Below are positions 1 to 13,200 of a DNA stretch of 64,000 bases, in pieces. A program made the translations under genes and the position numbers. This DNA is from Cruorifilaria tuberocauda (Eukaryota > Nematoda > Chromadorea > Rhabditida > Onchocercidae), in NCBI GenBank assembly GCA_013365365.1, contig JABVXU010000038.1:1-64000 (forward strand), written 5' to 3'. Within the stretch, counting starts at the first letter, position 1; each line of letters begins with the position of its first letter. The notes beneath the pieces were generated by a model. It did no database searches, had not been told where the DNA came from, and was given only the letters and a program-made list of their open reading frames with translations.

Positions 1-106
1 CTATAATCTTTTTTGTTTTCTTCTGCAAAAGCAAAAAAATCTTATAAATATTTATTAAGAAATGAAAAATGTAGCATTTATACGTCATAAACGATAATGT
101 GATTAA

Positions 107-1985
107 CTATGATTTTTTAACAAATCTTCGCTTAGTTTGATTACTTTTGTTTACAGCACGTCTTTTTGAAATCAAATTTATCTTAACGCTTGCACTGTTA
201 CGTAGATGGCTGATAACTGATGGAGCATCGTCACGATCAATTGACGCAACACCTTCCAGAGTTGATGGTTCTTCTTCTCGACTTTGATTTTTCGTGACAC
301 CTTCATGAGTTTCATCCGAATTGTTATTTTTATGACGCTTACTCACGTCACCTTTGTGCTTTCGACATCGCTCGTCGTAATGTATCTTTTAAAAAATTAA
401 AAAATGACAATGTTAAAAGAAAAGCCTCTGCAAAAGCAAGATTGAGAAAAATTTCAAAGTTCGATTACTACACGTTTGAACATAATGAACGAGGTGTGCA
501 AGACAAGTTTCAGCAGTACTAGTTATTATTTTAAAACATTTTTACTTGATCAATCGTTTTTGAATCATTGAAGTCATCCTGCTGTGTCGATTGCGTTTGC
601 TATAACATATAGAAATGCGATTAGCATTTCCTCCTCATTTTTTAAACGATTTAAGAAATTTGACAAATTTTGATTATTAATCGAAAATAAAAAAAGTTAA
701 GATAGAAACTCCTACGTGTTGTCCCATTTCGGGTTTTATAGTTTCCTGAATTAAAATTTGATGCTTATTGTTTGAATGTAGTTTTTTCTTATTTAAATGC
801 AATTTTTCTTTTTTGCCTTTCTTTTCATCCGTTGCCGCTTCTTTTCTTGCTTTTGTAAACACTTCAAAACAAGAGTTTGAAAACACTAATGAAAAATTTA
901 AATAAATCTATACATGTTCTCAACCTTTCTAACATTTACATTGTTCTGATGAATGATAAGTTGATATTTTACTGATTAAGATACTGGATAACCATAATTT
1001 CTTAAAAGTGCTTAAAATGACATCTTTTTACCTACACTCATTTGAAATTTTACGTTTCAGATCTTTTTCTCCGATTCGATAAAAAGAAATCAAATTTGAG
1101 AATAGAGAAATCAGCATTCTGAAGGTTAAATTTATTTTTCATGAAAAGAAGACCTTTTTCTTCATTAGTTAAACTTTTGTTAATATTTTGCGTTGGTTCT
1201 ACTAATTTCATTAAGTATCGGTTCTTATCTTTCTCAATTTTGGCTTCTTCTGTTTCCTGCAATTTTAAATCTCTTTAGGAACCAAATTACTATTAATTAT
1301 TGCTATATCTTATTAAAAAAGACTAACTTATTGTAACATAATATTAAATTAGGGATCAAATTAATGAATAGACCGTAAGGAAAGATAAATCTCGCTGATT
1401 CAATATAAAATGATACCGGTTTAATTACGATATTCGTATCTTTATCCGTATGCAAATAGACTGATTTCTGACGCTTTCCCTGCAAATCCTAATTTAAAAC
1501 TCTCTTTCAAATCATTTATTTTAACCGACTAAAAATCAGGCTTTCTTTCGAAAGTTCTTTCTGAAAATTTTTAAAATGTGTTACCTTGAAGCACTAGTAA
1601 TAAATCTGAACCACACCTGCGTTTTACTGATACATGAACCTCTCGCTTTGAATACACAACCAAATCGAGTCAACAACACAAATATAGCGGTCAACGAAAA
1701 AAAAGCTGAAACAGCACTGTTGAAAAGTGAAACTTCACAGCCACCACTCATGACAAATCATTAGATAAAAACTAATTCATTCACAGATAACATAAGTATT
1801 ATTTAAAAGAAAAGTATATGAATTTGAATCTTAAATCACCTTTTTCTGGGCTCGAAAAATCTGCACAAGGAAAAAATTTCAGTTGGTTCTCAATCACCAA
1901 TCTGTTGAAGACCTTTTAATAATACTCGCCTCTTCTCCTCAATCATTAATTTGAACTTGTCAATTGGTTTGATCAAAAATGTCTT
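107..1985 (-). CDS. Unrecognised lysine-rich protein, 3' exons (5' end not found)
   Basis: I do not recognise the family. Seven candidate exons join in one reading frame: 1985-1913, 1860-1840, 1732-1617 (weakest), 1479-1417, 1256-1154, 885-716 and 385-107, ending in a stop codon. Junctions follow GT..AG and phases match throughout. That is the main evidence that this is a real gene and not random open frames. The product is rich in Lys/Glu and charged. One block carries stretches such as EKKGKKEK and NKKKLHSNNK, and the last exon has RHKNNN and a basic C-terminus KRRFVKKS, so a nuclear or nucleic-acid-associated role is possible but is only a guess. The 1732-1617 exon would add a hydrophobic stretch out of character with the rest and may be wrong. 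The upstream start was not located; more exons may lie between 2.0 and 4.2 kb. The gene lies downstream of MICAL on the same strand, about 2.2 kb away. Confidence 0.45.
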
Positions 1986-4233
1986 CTAACAACGGTGAAG
2001 AAATAATTCTGAATATATCCTGAAAGACAACTCCCAAACCGTAATTATTTCACGTTTATCTTCATTTCAGGATAATTTCCTACCATCGGAAAATACATCA
2101 ATATTATCCAACATCATCAAAATTCATATCATCAAAATTGTAAAGTAAATCTTTGTCATCAAAATTGGGATGAAATATCCTTGCATTCATATTATTTCCA
2201 ATTAATGATTTATTTATCATCCCAATCACATTTTTCATAGCCAAATAGCCAAATATCAAATCTAAAATACAAATCCTCAAGAAACAAAATTAAACAAATG
2301 AGATATTTTTCAAAAAAATATAAATATATCTCTGCTAACCATATAGATTTTAAATCGTCTGCGCCTTTACAATTCCATTCTAAATTAGAATTTTAACACA
2401 CAAAATTTAAAGTTCCGTATACTGTTTCAGTTTACGCAGTCAATAGTTCAAACATTCAATTTCAATTTGATGTATTTTGTACGCTCTAAGACTACAAAAT
2501 TTGAAGCATACACCAACACCACTGGAAATTTACAGACCAAATCCCAAGGCGAAAATATTGAAAGAAAATCATATTTCACTAGCTTTTCAATCATCACCAC
2601 TAAAAAAAGATAAGCAATCTTCAACAGATCAATAAACATCATGCTACTGATTGTAGAATAAACCTAGCCATAAAGATATCTCAATACTTCAAATGCCGGC
2701 GGATATATCTGTAATATATGGAGAAAGAAGCAAATCTTGAAGTAACAAAAACTAAATACACGAAAGAATTGAAGCTTAAATGCTAAGCTTGTAACAAATA
2801 ATATCGTCGACTTCTTTCAGGCTTTCTACTCCATTTAATTCTACGCAAAATGTGGTCCACTATTATTGATATTTCCATTCTACTGTCACAAAGCTAAATT
2901 TTAATTTAATTTAATTCCATACGAAAACTCCACAAAACTCACGAATTAATTGATGCCATATAAGGGTGATGTTTCAGAAAACTGACTGAATAAAAAAAGA
3001 TTTTTCTAAACTAATGATTGATAAATAAATTCTAAATTTGTTCTTTGACTATAAAGAATATCACCAGATCAAAAAACTAGTTACCTTTGATTATAAAGTC
3101 TTCAGAACAAATCACGCTATGCTATTTTTGTAAAATCTAACAATAGGAATCAAAATCATAAAACGGTTAGACTGGAATACTGTTCACAGTAAGCAAATTA
3201 TTTAAAAAATATATTTGAGCAGGACAAATGACTTTTACAGCAGAAGATCACACATGGCAAGTCAGAAACAACGAAGTACGAATAAACAAAATGCATATGA
3301 TTGAAGAAATGTGTATTTCAATAATTAAAAAGAGAATAGCATGATTTACTGAAATACAAGTATGCTGGAAATTTTTTAGCTTTTGACATACAAGAAATTC
3401 GTTATCGAAAATTAACCAAAAAGAAAAACCGCCAAATTTTTATGAAAATTTAGTTATTCCATCATAGTGGAAAAATGAAGCATTACTTCGCAAAACTTAG
3501 AAAATAGGTGCTTGGTACAACTGTGTTTAAAAATATTCTGATAGTACAATAATTAGAAGCAGTCAAGTACGAAACTAATTATCAGAAGCTTTAGCAGTAA
3601 AAGATAATGCAATAAATAATTTAGAAATTAAGACAAGTCCTTCTAATTTTAAATCTTTTTCTGGAATTTTCTTCGGGACAATCACCAACATAATACAAAA
3701 TTTACAATTTCGCAACTTAAAGCCTGTTAATACATCAAAGCATTTTTACGATCTGGTATAAAATTACATTATTGATCCAAAATATAGGTTTGGATATTAC
3801 ATGAAAATGAATATGAAAGCGACATAAACATGAAAAATAGACTTAGTCTTGAATTCAAAATTAAGGATTACTGAAAAATAATTTCCATATGAATAATGAA
3901 AATTGCACCAAATTTCTTGCGAATAGATCCGTTTTTCCTTTGAAATTATTGGAAGCTCTACGTATCACAATCGAAAATGTTTTCCAAGTACACGTACAAA
4001 GAGTTAGTACACTGGAGTCTTCAAAACTCACATCTGACTTACATATGAATACAGAGAATTGAGATGTGAACCGAAGCAAAATTTTTAAGAGCTCCGAAAA
4101 ATCAGGCAACACTATGGAAAATTATAAAAGTTGACGCCATAAGCGAAAGCATTCATGAAATTTGTTCTGAGATGGCAATTTTTGAGAAATTAGAGCTTGT
4201 CTACTGATTTTCTCGTACTTAAAACATAATTAG
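1986..4233. other. Intergenic stretch, no convincing gene
   Basis: AT-rich spacer between the MICAL stop codon and the next gene. Around 2090-2170 the plus strand carries imperfect direct copies of the motif TCATCAAAATT. Between 2430 and 2640 several overlapping frames are open on both strands because stop codons are locally scarce. I could not join any of them into a model, so an unrecognised exon of the leftmost gene, or of a plus-strand gene, is possible. Confidence 0.4.
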
Positions 4234-7200
4234 TTAAATGAAAACTGGTTTGAAATTGCGATATGAAACTCCTTTCAACTCGATCAGTGTTGATGGCTCT
4301 GGTACTTTTCGCTGCGAAGCCCTACAAAATTCGTACTAAAAAATTAGCTGTACTTCTCAGTTAAATTAAAACAACAAATAATCCCAGATACCAAAGTAAT
4401 TCAGGATGAAGTCTTGAAACTTCATATATTTTCACATCTTCAATTGATGACGAGATCAAAGAAAATAAAACAAATTATTAAAGCTCGAGTACAGCCTGAC
4501 ATATCAAACATGAAAATAACTCAGTCTTTCGGACGCTATTAATTTTAGTGAAAAAAAAGATACTCCAAAGCAAAGAAAAATACCTTTCTCTGACTACTTT
4601 TAACTGTCTTTGTATGGCATCGCGTATTTCTAAAATTGCCAATGTCTTCTTCAATATCGATTTTTCAGCCTATATTTATAAAATTTGGATAATGATATTT
4701 ATAAATGTTGACATTGAGCTTCTTTCTCTACATTACATATTATTTTATTTCACTGTCATTTTCATTAAAACTGATTAGTTTGGATGTGCCTTAACTATCA
4801 AAATAAAAATTCGGAATCCTAAGATAAATATATGGGAAAAAGAGAATAGCTTACTTGATTATCAGAAGCAATCAATGATCTGGCACTAATGTTCTGCACT
4901 TCCCTAAGCTGTACCCGAAGACTTTTATATTCTTCATTCACTTCAAACTCAGATACTCGAAGTTTGAGCTCTTCTTCACGCTGTTTTAACTGTACCATTT
5001 CCTGTACATACAACAACCACTGCTCCAGTATCCACAAATTTTCTGCATCTATAAATGAAAAATAATTTAATTTCAAATTGTACGCAGTACTCGGACTTTT
5101 ATTCAACATCATATATATGTTGTAAATAAATTTAGTTTCATATTAAACTTATTATAATGTTTTTATTCTCAAACTGATTCACATTGCATACACGTCTATA
5201 CACAAAATGGATTTTCTTCGAATGCTAAGGAAATACCATCGCATAGCCGTCTTTCTAAATCACTAGCTACTGCTTCCACTTCTAATTTTCGAACATCAAT
5301 TTCCTCCAATTCGCGTTGCAGATCCTGTGCTGTACTTACACGTTCTTGTTCTTTTTGTCTCAAAATCTTTTCAGCTAGTTTCTGAAAACCTCAAACAAGC
5401 TAATGAAGAAATTGACAAATCATTTTGAACCTCCTCAGAGCACAAGAATAATCAGAATATCTCACTTAATTTCCTTTTTTTTTTGCTTTTTTTTGTAAGT
5501 AGGGCAATTATTAGACATAATATAAGCATCAAACTATTCAATTCAATCTATCTGATAATTCTACAGTAATTCTGAGTTAATACAGTAGCTTGAAATGCAG
5601 TTTAAGAAAAGCTACCTGAACACGACGGATATCTTTTTTTGTAAACGATGTAGGCTGTAATTTGTTTTCTGAAATGTAGTATTTCATTAATTAAAGAATG
5701 GAAAATATCTTTAAACACTGATGGATAATTGCAATAACAATAACTAGCTGTCAATAAATAACAATAAAGAGATGATATTACGAACATTAAGAAAGTATGT
5801 ATGTTAATTATTAGTTACTGCTATTTCAACACTTATGTATACAAGTCTGAGGAAAGATAACAACTTCTCCCATCATACAACTTGAAACATTATAAATATT
5901 ATTTCAATAAGTAGGTACTAAACATAAGTTATAAAATACATATACCAGGTGAATTGATGTTGACACTGTCAACAATAGAACGAGATGGCGAAATATTTTG
6001 ATAAAAGCTTGAATCCTTCTTCGCCAATGAAGTGTTGAATGCTTCATAGGCTGGCGTGCTTGCACACCGAGAAAATATCGTTTCTCCTAAAATTAGTAAA
6101 TGTAAAACTTCCTGCTTAAATTTGAAGGTAAAAAGAATCAAGTTGAAGTTTCGATTCGAAAAATATTAACAAAACTTTTTATAAATCCGAATTTGTGCAG
6201 TACAGCTCAAAATAATAAAATAAACTATTTAAAAAGTTAAGTTCTTCCCAAAATTTAAATAGAATTGTGTTTTATGCTTTTGTAACTCGGAGAGATACCT
6301 TTCTGTATTCCCAGTGCTCGAAAGCTTAAAAATTTACACAAGCCTGCATCTTTTGGTTTTATGACATTTGCGCCATGTAAATAGGAATCCTGAAAACTTT
6401 TTAATTAATTTTGTCAAGAAATTAATTACTCTTGTAATTGTGAATTTTGGGAGACTCGGAAAGGATGGGCTGCTTCAGAAGAATGTCTCCTACACAAGAG
6501 GTTTAACTAGAATGTCTGAGTCACATCCATATGAAATATGGCGCTTATTTTACTAAATCCTGGTCCAAATTTAATATAACTAACTGCACAATATTACTTC
6601 CCTCAATAATTTCATTCGAATTCACAGAATAACCTACTGTTCGATCTGTCTTGCCATTACTTTGGACAGCCTTGACTCTCTCAGCACTGAACAACTGGGC
6701 TAGCAAACCAAAATCTGAAATTGTACTTATGCTCAACAAGTTCATTTAATAGAATCAATAATCTTTTGTTATAGTAATTTTTTCTTTCCCACAGTAGCCT
6801 TCGAACAGAGTTAATAATGCAGTAAGAACATTATTGTCCTACAATTATACAATAAAATGATTAATAGTTGCGAAAAAAAACTTACTTGATTGTGTAGCTG
6901 AGTGAACTATACCTATTTTCTGAGAATAATCACTACTCAATGAAGAATAAGCAGAATTAGATCTTCTATCCAGCAAAGGCACTGTAGAAATCCTCTGAAA
7001 TTAAATGTAAAGCATCTCAATTCTAAGCATAAAATTTAATCCAACATTCAAAATATAGTAGAATGTATCTGGCAAGTAAGCCAGCTCATTTGTTTTCAAC
7101 ATTTTTTAGCAAAAGGTAAAAGAAAATTAAGCCAAAGGAACTCTTTTTTCCCTCAAATGAACTAATCGGATTTATTTCCTACCGATGGCATAGGCAAAAA

Positions 7201-10200
7201 AGATGTTTCCAGCACTAAACTTAATTTTACCCAATATGAACTAGTACTTCAGTATCATTTTGACTAAGATCCAAAGAAAGATGGCGAGGAAAACGTGACA
7301 CAACTTTCGACGACTGTTTGGGTATCGAGTGACGCTTATTGGTTCTGCATAATTCTAAAATATGCATATGGAAATTCATTAATATAAATTTCAATACTCT
7401 ATATATCCATACTATAAAAATCTTTATTGATGAGTTTCATCATTTAGTAAACTGAAAAGTATTGCAGAACAGCACAAAACTAAAAACATTTAGACAAAGG
7501 GGTAGTGTGTACTAGTAAAATGAGTTATCTGACTCGTCATCAGTTTTTAACTTAACTTTTGCAGCAGCTTGTTCCTCAATTTCCATGAATAGAGCCAGCG
7601 CTTCCTAAAAATGTTTCCCGCTTTGTAAATATGACGACAAATAATTACTTTAGCTTATAATTCCCGTTTTTCACTATTTTTATGTCCGTATTTCTCCTAT
7701 TGAATAAATTCAATCCATATGAACAAATCTGAGACTAAAAATTTAAATCATCAGTTTACAAATGGAAAGAAAAACAGGACATAATTCAGCAAATTGCTAG
7801 CAAATCACTGAATAAAAATCTATTATTCCTTCCCCAAAATATAATAAAGCATTATTTATTTCTCAGAGCTCAGTTGACTCAGTTGTCGTGAAAGCTGTTA
7901 TTTCGCTAACCGTTGCATCAAAATTTTGGTTGGGTTTTTCGCATTCTTCTCCTAATGACAGAACATTTGGCTGTTCTTCCAAAAATTTTTGTTGCCGACG
8001 TTCTTTGAATGTCTTCAAAAGTTTCAATGCCTAAAATCAAAGTGACAATAACTTAATGAATTCATATGAAAACAGAGAGAAGTAGTAAATCAGTAAAGCT
8101 TGCAATAGCGCATCATTAATTTACTATGTTTACAACTCGTTAAACCAGAACGTTTTGCAAAATGTCTTGCAAAATGAAATCTAAATAACAACCGGAATTG
8201 ATATTTAATTGCCTTCAAATAAGGCAACCATTACCTCAGTAAAGTTAATACACTTTAAATGTTGATGTTTCCAAAAATCAACTCATTCCTTTCTCAATGA
8301 TACAATAAGACTACGTGAGTTCGTAAAAAAATTTCACAACCAACAGCGTTAAATGCGAAATACAACTTGAAAAGTTACCTGTGCTTCAGTTAACGATCTA
8401 TTCATACTTTTATCGAAATTTTCAAGTACAGCCGATTCCAAATCAGCAAGTTCATCCTCCATGAAATCACTATCATTATCATCATCATCATCATCTTCCT
8501 CATCTTTATCAAACAATAAATATTCATCCTCGTCCTCTAAAAATTAATGCTAACACAGAATATGAGAATAAAACATGATCAGAACATTAAGGCATTAAGA
8601 CAAATGGCAAATTAAGTAGTACGAACTTTTACCTTCTCATTTTTATTTGTATAATTAATCCTAAATGAAGAAGTTTAACATCCAAATTCAGTTAACGGAT
8701 TCGTAGCAAACAAAAAAGTTAACGAACTCATAACAAACAAAAACTTACCTAACAATTCCTCTTCACTGAAATTATCATAAACATATGAGCAAGCTCCATT
8801 GCTGCTAGTTGAAACTGCTTTTTCTTTTGTCATTGTCTGAATTGAAATCAAAGTTCAAGCAGTCTGCCCGTGATAACGGCATTTAATACATATTAGCATA
8901 TTAATACATATAAGCATATAGCATATCAATAAAAAGTTTCAAAAATGCAGCTATACTTAAACATATAAAAACTATTAATATGAAAATATTTCTTTAATAT
9001 AGAAAAATTAAGATTAACAAGATGTAAGTTCTCTATTTGCTTAAGTATCTAATTGCAAATTAATCCAACTTTTTGGCCGGATATTTCAAATTCGGCGCGC
9101 TCTCGTGTCACATCTTTATGCTGTGAAGACAGCAGTGCATCAACTGCTTCTTTTTGGGCTCGCATTTTTTCCATTGTCTTGCCCAGTAGCATGGACGGTG
9201 AGTTTCGACCAGTTTGTTGCACAATGGACGCAGATTTCTCGAACTCAGACTATAAAATAAAAACAGCGCAATGCTAATTTTCAGCATTAACACAATCCAT
9301 GATTGATTAAAAACCTATTTTTGTGTGACTCAATTAATGCTTGCATTTTTACATCTTAAGCAAATGTACAATTTTCGCATACTAACATTTATAGATAATG
9401 TATTATATCCATTGACGGCATTCAACGTGTCATTCAGTGTTAATAAAGATGGTCCTACAAATAGTGTAATTATAAGAAAATGATGACATAGAACAATTTG
9501 CATTTTAAATATAAGTTATGTTGTTAAATATCTCAAGTAAATTGAAAATTGACTGAATTTCAAGAAAAAAATTTACCTACAGAATCACTTCCTTTACAAC
9601 CATTTTTCTCTATCCGTGCAATCTTTTCTAGAGCTGGTATTTTTATATGCTGCATACAAAAGAATCTGAAAATGCATCTTCGAATAAATCAGAAAAAGTA
9701 ACCATTTTAAAATATCAAACACTCTAATCTTCAATTCATTATCCATGGTGAAATCTACTGCAATATGAAAAATATCAAGTCCAAATCCTAACAAAACGTA
9801 TGATTTTGTCACTTTTTTTGTTGAAGCAATTCTCAATTTTGTACGCGGAAATATAATTTAGACTTCATGATAAAGTTATTGCATAGACTTTATAACCTTG
9901 AAGTCAAACTCAGACAACAAGCAAAATTATTAAATTAATATAAAGAATCGCTTTGAGATAAACCTCGGATTAAAATTTCCGAGATTTCGATCTTGGGCGC
10001 AATTGCCAAGGCGTAATGGCTGCTCACAAAAAGCACAACGAAAGCACTTTTTATGGATGAACATTCCCTCCACCTGTATTCGCTCAGCTAAGTAAACAAC
10101 TTTTAAACATAATTGACAGATTATCTGTCGACGAGCATTAACACTATCGCACGATAATTGTATAATAGGCATCGAACAAGGCCTCGAGAAGTTATTTGAA

Positions 10201-13200
10201 GATAACGACTTATTCTGAAGTGTCAAAAAAACAAATTTTCACATGCTAAATATTAAGCAAAATCATAAGGAAACTTTCAGCACCAACAGTAAGTGAATGA
10301 TCATAAAAATTATTCAAAATATGGATTTTAAACCAAATTAAATAATTGGCGACTCACTTTCTCTGCCCAAACTTAATCCTGATGTAAATTGATCTAAGAA
10401 AAAATTAAAACGCAATTTCAAGTGTTTTGCAACACTTGAATTATATATAGAACTCAAAATAAGGTTTTACCCGAAAAGTAACCCTTTGATTTTCTGGATG
10501 CGAAGCTGATGAATTAATTCTGTCCTCTTGTGAAATTGTCTTCTTTGGAGGCGGAGGTGGTGGAGGTTTATTGACACTTGCTGGTTTATTTCCATCATTT
10601 ACTGCCTACAATCTAACTTCATTATAAAGCAGTGAACATGAAACATTAAAATCTTTCATCAAAAATACTTAATCTCTCGAATTTTGGATTCTTCGAATAA
10701 TGAATTTTCACACTGAGGATATTTATTATAGGTATTGAGGGATACCGTGACATTTTTATTTTTTGTTCTGGAGACAATATCAATACCGACCAAGTTTTGA
10801 TTCTTCAACAATATTTCCGCTTTTGATAACCTTTCGTCAATTTCCTAAACATATTATTGTTGCCCGCAAAGCATTTTAATTTAATTAAATTATAATGAAT
10901 CTGAGTATAATGAAATAAAAATGATAGGAGCAGTCTTCAAAATACAGGAAAATGAAGCATAAAACATGCCTTATATTTTTCATCAACATGTTTGAAGCCT
11001 TCATTTACAGTTCGCCGTGCTGCTGCCGCATTCGTACAAATAATCTAAAATATATTTAATACGTATAGGTGCTTTCATCAAAAAAGTTAATCTTAAACAT
11101 TTAAGAGAAAAAAATCAATTTGAGTACATGATTGCTAAGTAATGAAAGTGAATTAAAGGTTTAATGATACAGGTGCACTTGCTTTAAATGAAGAGGCAAG
11201 AGAGAATGGAAAACCTAGTTTCTGATAAATAAAGAAATGTCTTATCTTGAAATTAGATCTAAAAATACATAATAATTTTTACTGGAAATAGCTTGGAAAA
11301 AACCTTGGAAAAAACTGGAAAAACCTTGGAAAAAAACTGGAAAAAAACCAATTACCTTCTCTTCCTTCGAAGTCAGAACCCGATATTGTTCCTTATTGAA
11401 AAGTAAGCCCATAGCGGTTTGTTCTAGTTTTAATTTCATTTCGTCAATGTCATGTTTGTCCATTTTTCTCGTCAAAACATTTGCCAGTCGCTGCTTATTA
11501 CGATACATTTCCTCTGTCTTCTCCTTCTCCAACTCACCATTTACAATTTTTTCAACCTGTAATTAAAATCAGTAATTGTAACATTGGCGAATCTATTTTC
11601 AAAAGCAAAGTGGATCAATTACGAAAACCTACAACAAAATAATTCCTCATTTATTTGATACCTACAATAACTACGAAACAAATTAAATTCCTTACGGCAT
11701 ATAATCGCTCAGGGTTTAATTTCTCAACGACGGGTCGCCCAGTACTGTATTTCACAGGTTGAGAGCCGATTGCCTGTATGAGTGCATTTCCGTCTAAGCG
11801 TTTACAGAAGTAGTCGATTTTCTCATCTCTATTTAGATCTGTTACTGAATCTCGGATCTGACACAAGTTGTAAAATCAAATTATCGCGAAATATTTATCT
11901 CAAAAATATCAGAAAAATAATATTAAGCAAATGATCAATATGATCTTTATAAATAATATGGTTTAGGAAAACATGATTCTTCAATAAAACAACAGTGATA
12001 AACTCGTAATTTTAAAGCTACTTTACAAATAATAACAATGTTTTATAGCCAAACTTGATGCAAGCTGCAGCTATATGGTTAAAATATTAGCAGTGAATGT
12101 TATGCCTGCATACATGAATATTAGCATATACTACTCAAAAAAAATGTTAAATCTTAACCGGAAACGACGAGAGAAAATAAAACCTTTTCTTCATTAATAT
12201 CTTGCTTGTCTTCATCATTATTCCTCCATATTTTCATTCTATACAACAGTTGAAAAAGCTTTAAAAAACCAGACGTTTTGTGACAAATCGGTTCGGTTTT
12301 TCTTGTACGAGAAGTATCTATCCACATAAATATTTCTCATAATTCTAACTTTGATGATGGCTTACATCGTTTCTTTGAAAGAAAATATAGATGTCAAGGA
12401 ATGTGATTACCTGCCGTGTCTTTCTTTTATGAGATATTGTACTAGTTCTAATAGAATTTATTAGCGATTCTCGCATTCGCTGTGAATCATTTTTCAATGC
12501 CTGAACAATGCTGCTTATGTAGACAACTCGTGCATCCACGCTCATATCAGCCCATTCTGCATAGTTTTTACAAGGTAGCTTAATACCATACTCCTTTTTA
12601 ACTGCATTAAAAACTTTCTGAAAATAAAATTCGAAAAAAAACAGAGCTAGAAAAGAACGAACTTTTAGAAGGTGGGAGCTTTTTTTTTAATTTGAAAGAT
12701 TCATCAACTCAAATCTGAATTTATTTTTATGAAGATCGCAAACTTTTCAAGCAATTTACCTCAAGGACCGCATTAGGATCATCAACAGCACAAAGCGATA
12801 AATAATCCACCAGATCTGGACGAAACTTTCCTAATAATGCAGCTAAAGCGCGTCCATCGTCCCAACTAAATTTTTTCAAATTCATATTTCGTCCTTCCCT
12901 GTATTCCTAGTTTATCATTTAAAAAAACAAAAAACAAAAAAAAAGTAAATCAAAATTCAAGTAACCTACCACTCCAGGAAATTGAAAATATGCAAGTGAT
13001 ATGCACTGAGTGCCTGGTGACAGAACTTCCACAGCTTGTATCTACATGAAATGGTCATGATGTTTAATAATTCTCATTTGCCAACACTCTAGTAATTGTA
13101 ATACAAATGAAAATCAAAAGTGAAAAAAAGGCCACAAATTACCTTTTAATGTATACTTCAGTGACACAATCAGCCGCTTTAGCAGCTCGTAGCGGTAAGG

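Noticed and set aside
1415..1430. GGTTTAATTACG, similar to the start of the nematode spliced leader
   Set aside because: Only the first few bases match; there is no donor, Sm site or stem-loop arrangement of an SL RNA gene, and it overlaps a coding exon junction on the other strand.
10361..10396. Possible 36-nt MICAL mini-exon with a strong GTGAGT donor
   Set aside because: In the required phase it contains TAA; the flanking exons join correctly without it. It might be a poison exon but there is no direct support.
12182..12240. Possible extra MICAL exon encoding an acidic [13 protein letters not shown] stretch
   Set aside because: The phases of the flanking exons (both 0) do not admit it; in phase 0 it contains a stop codon.
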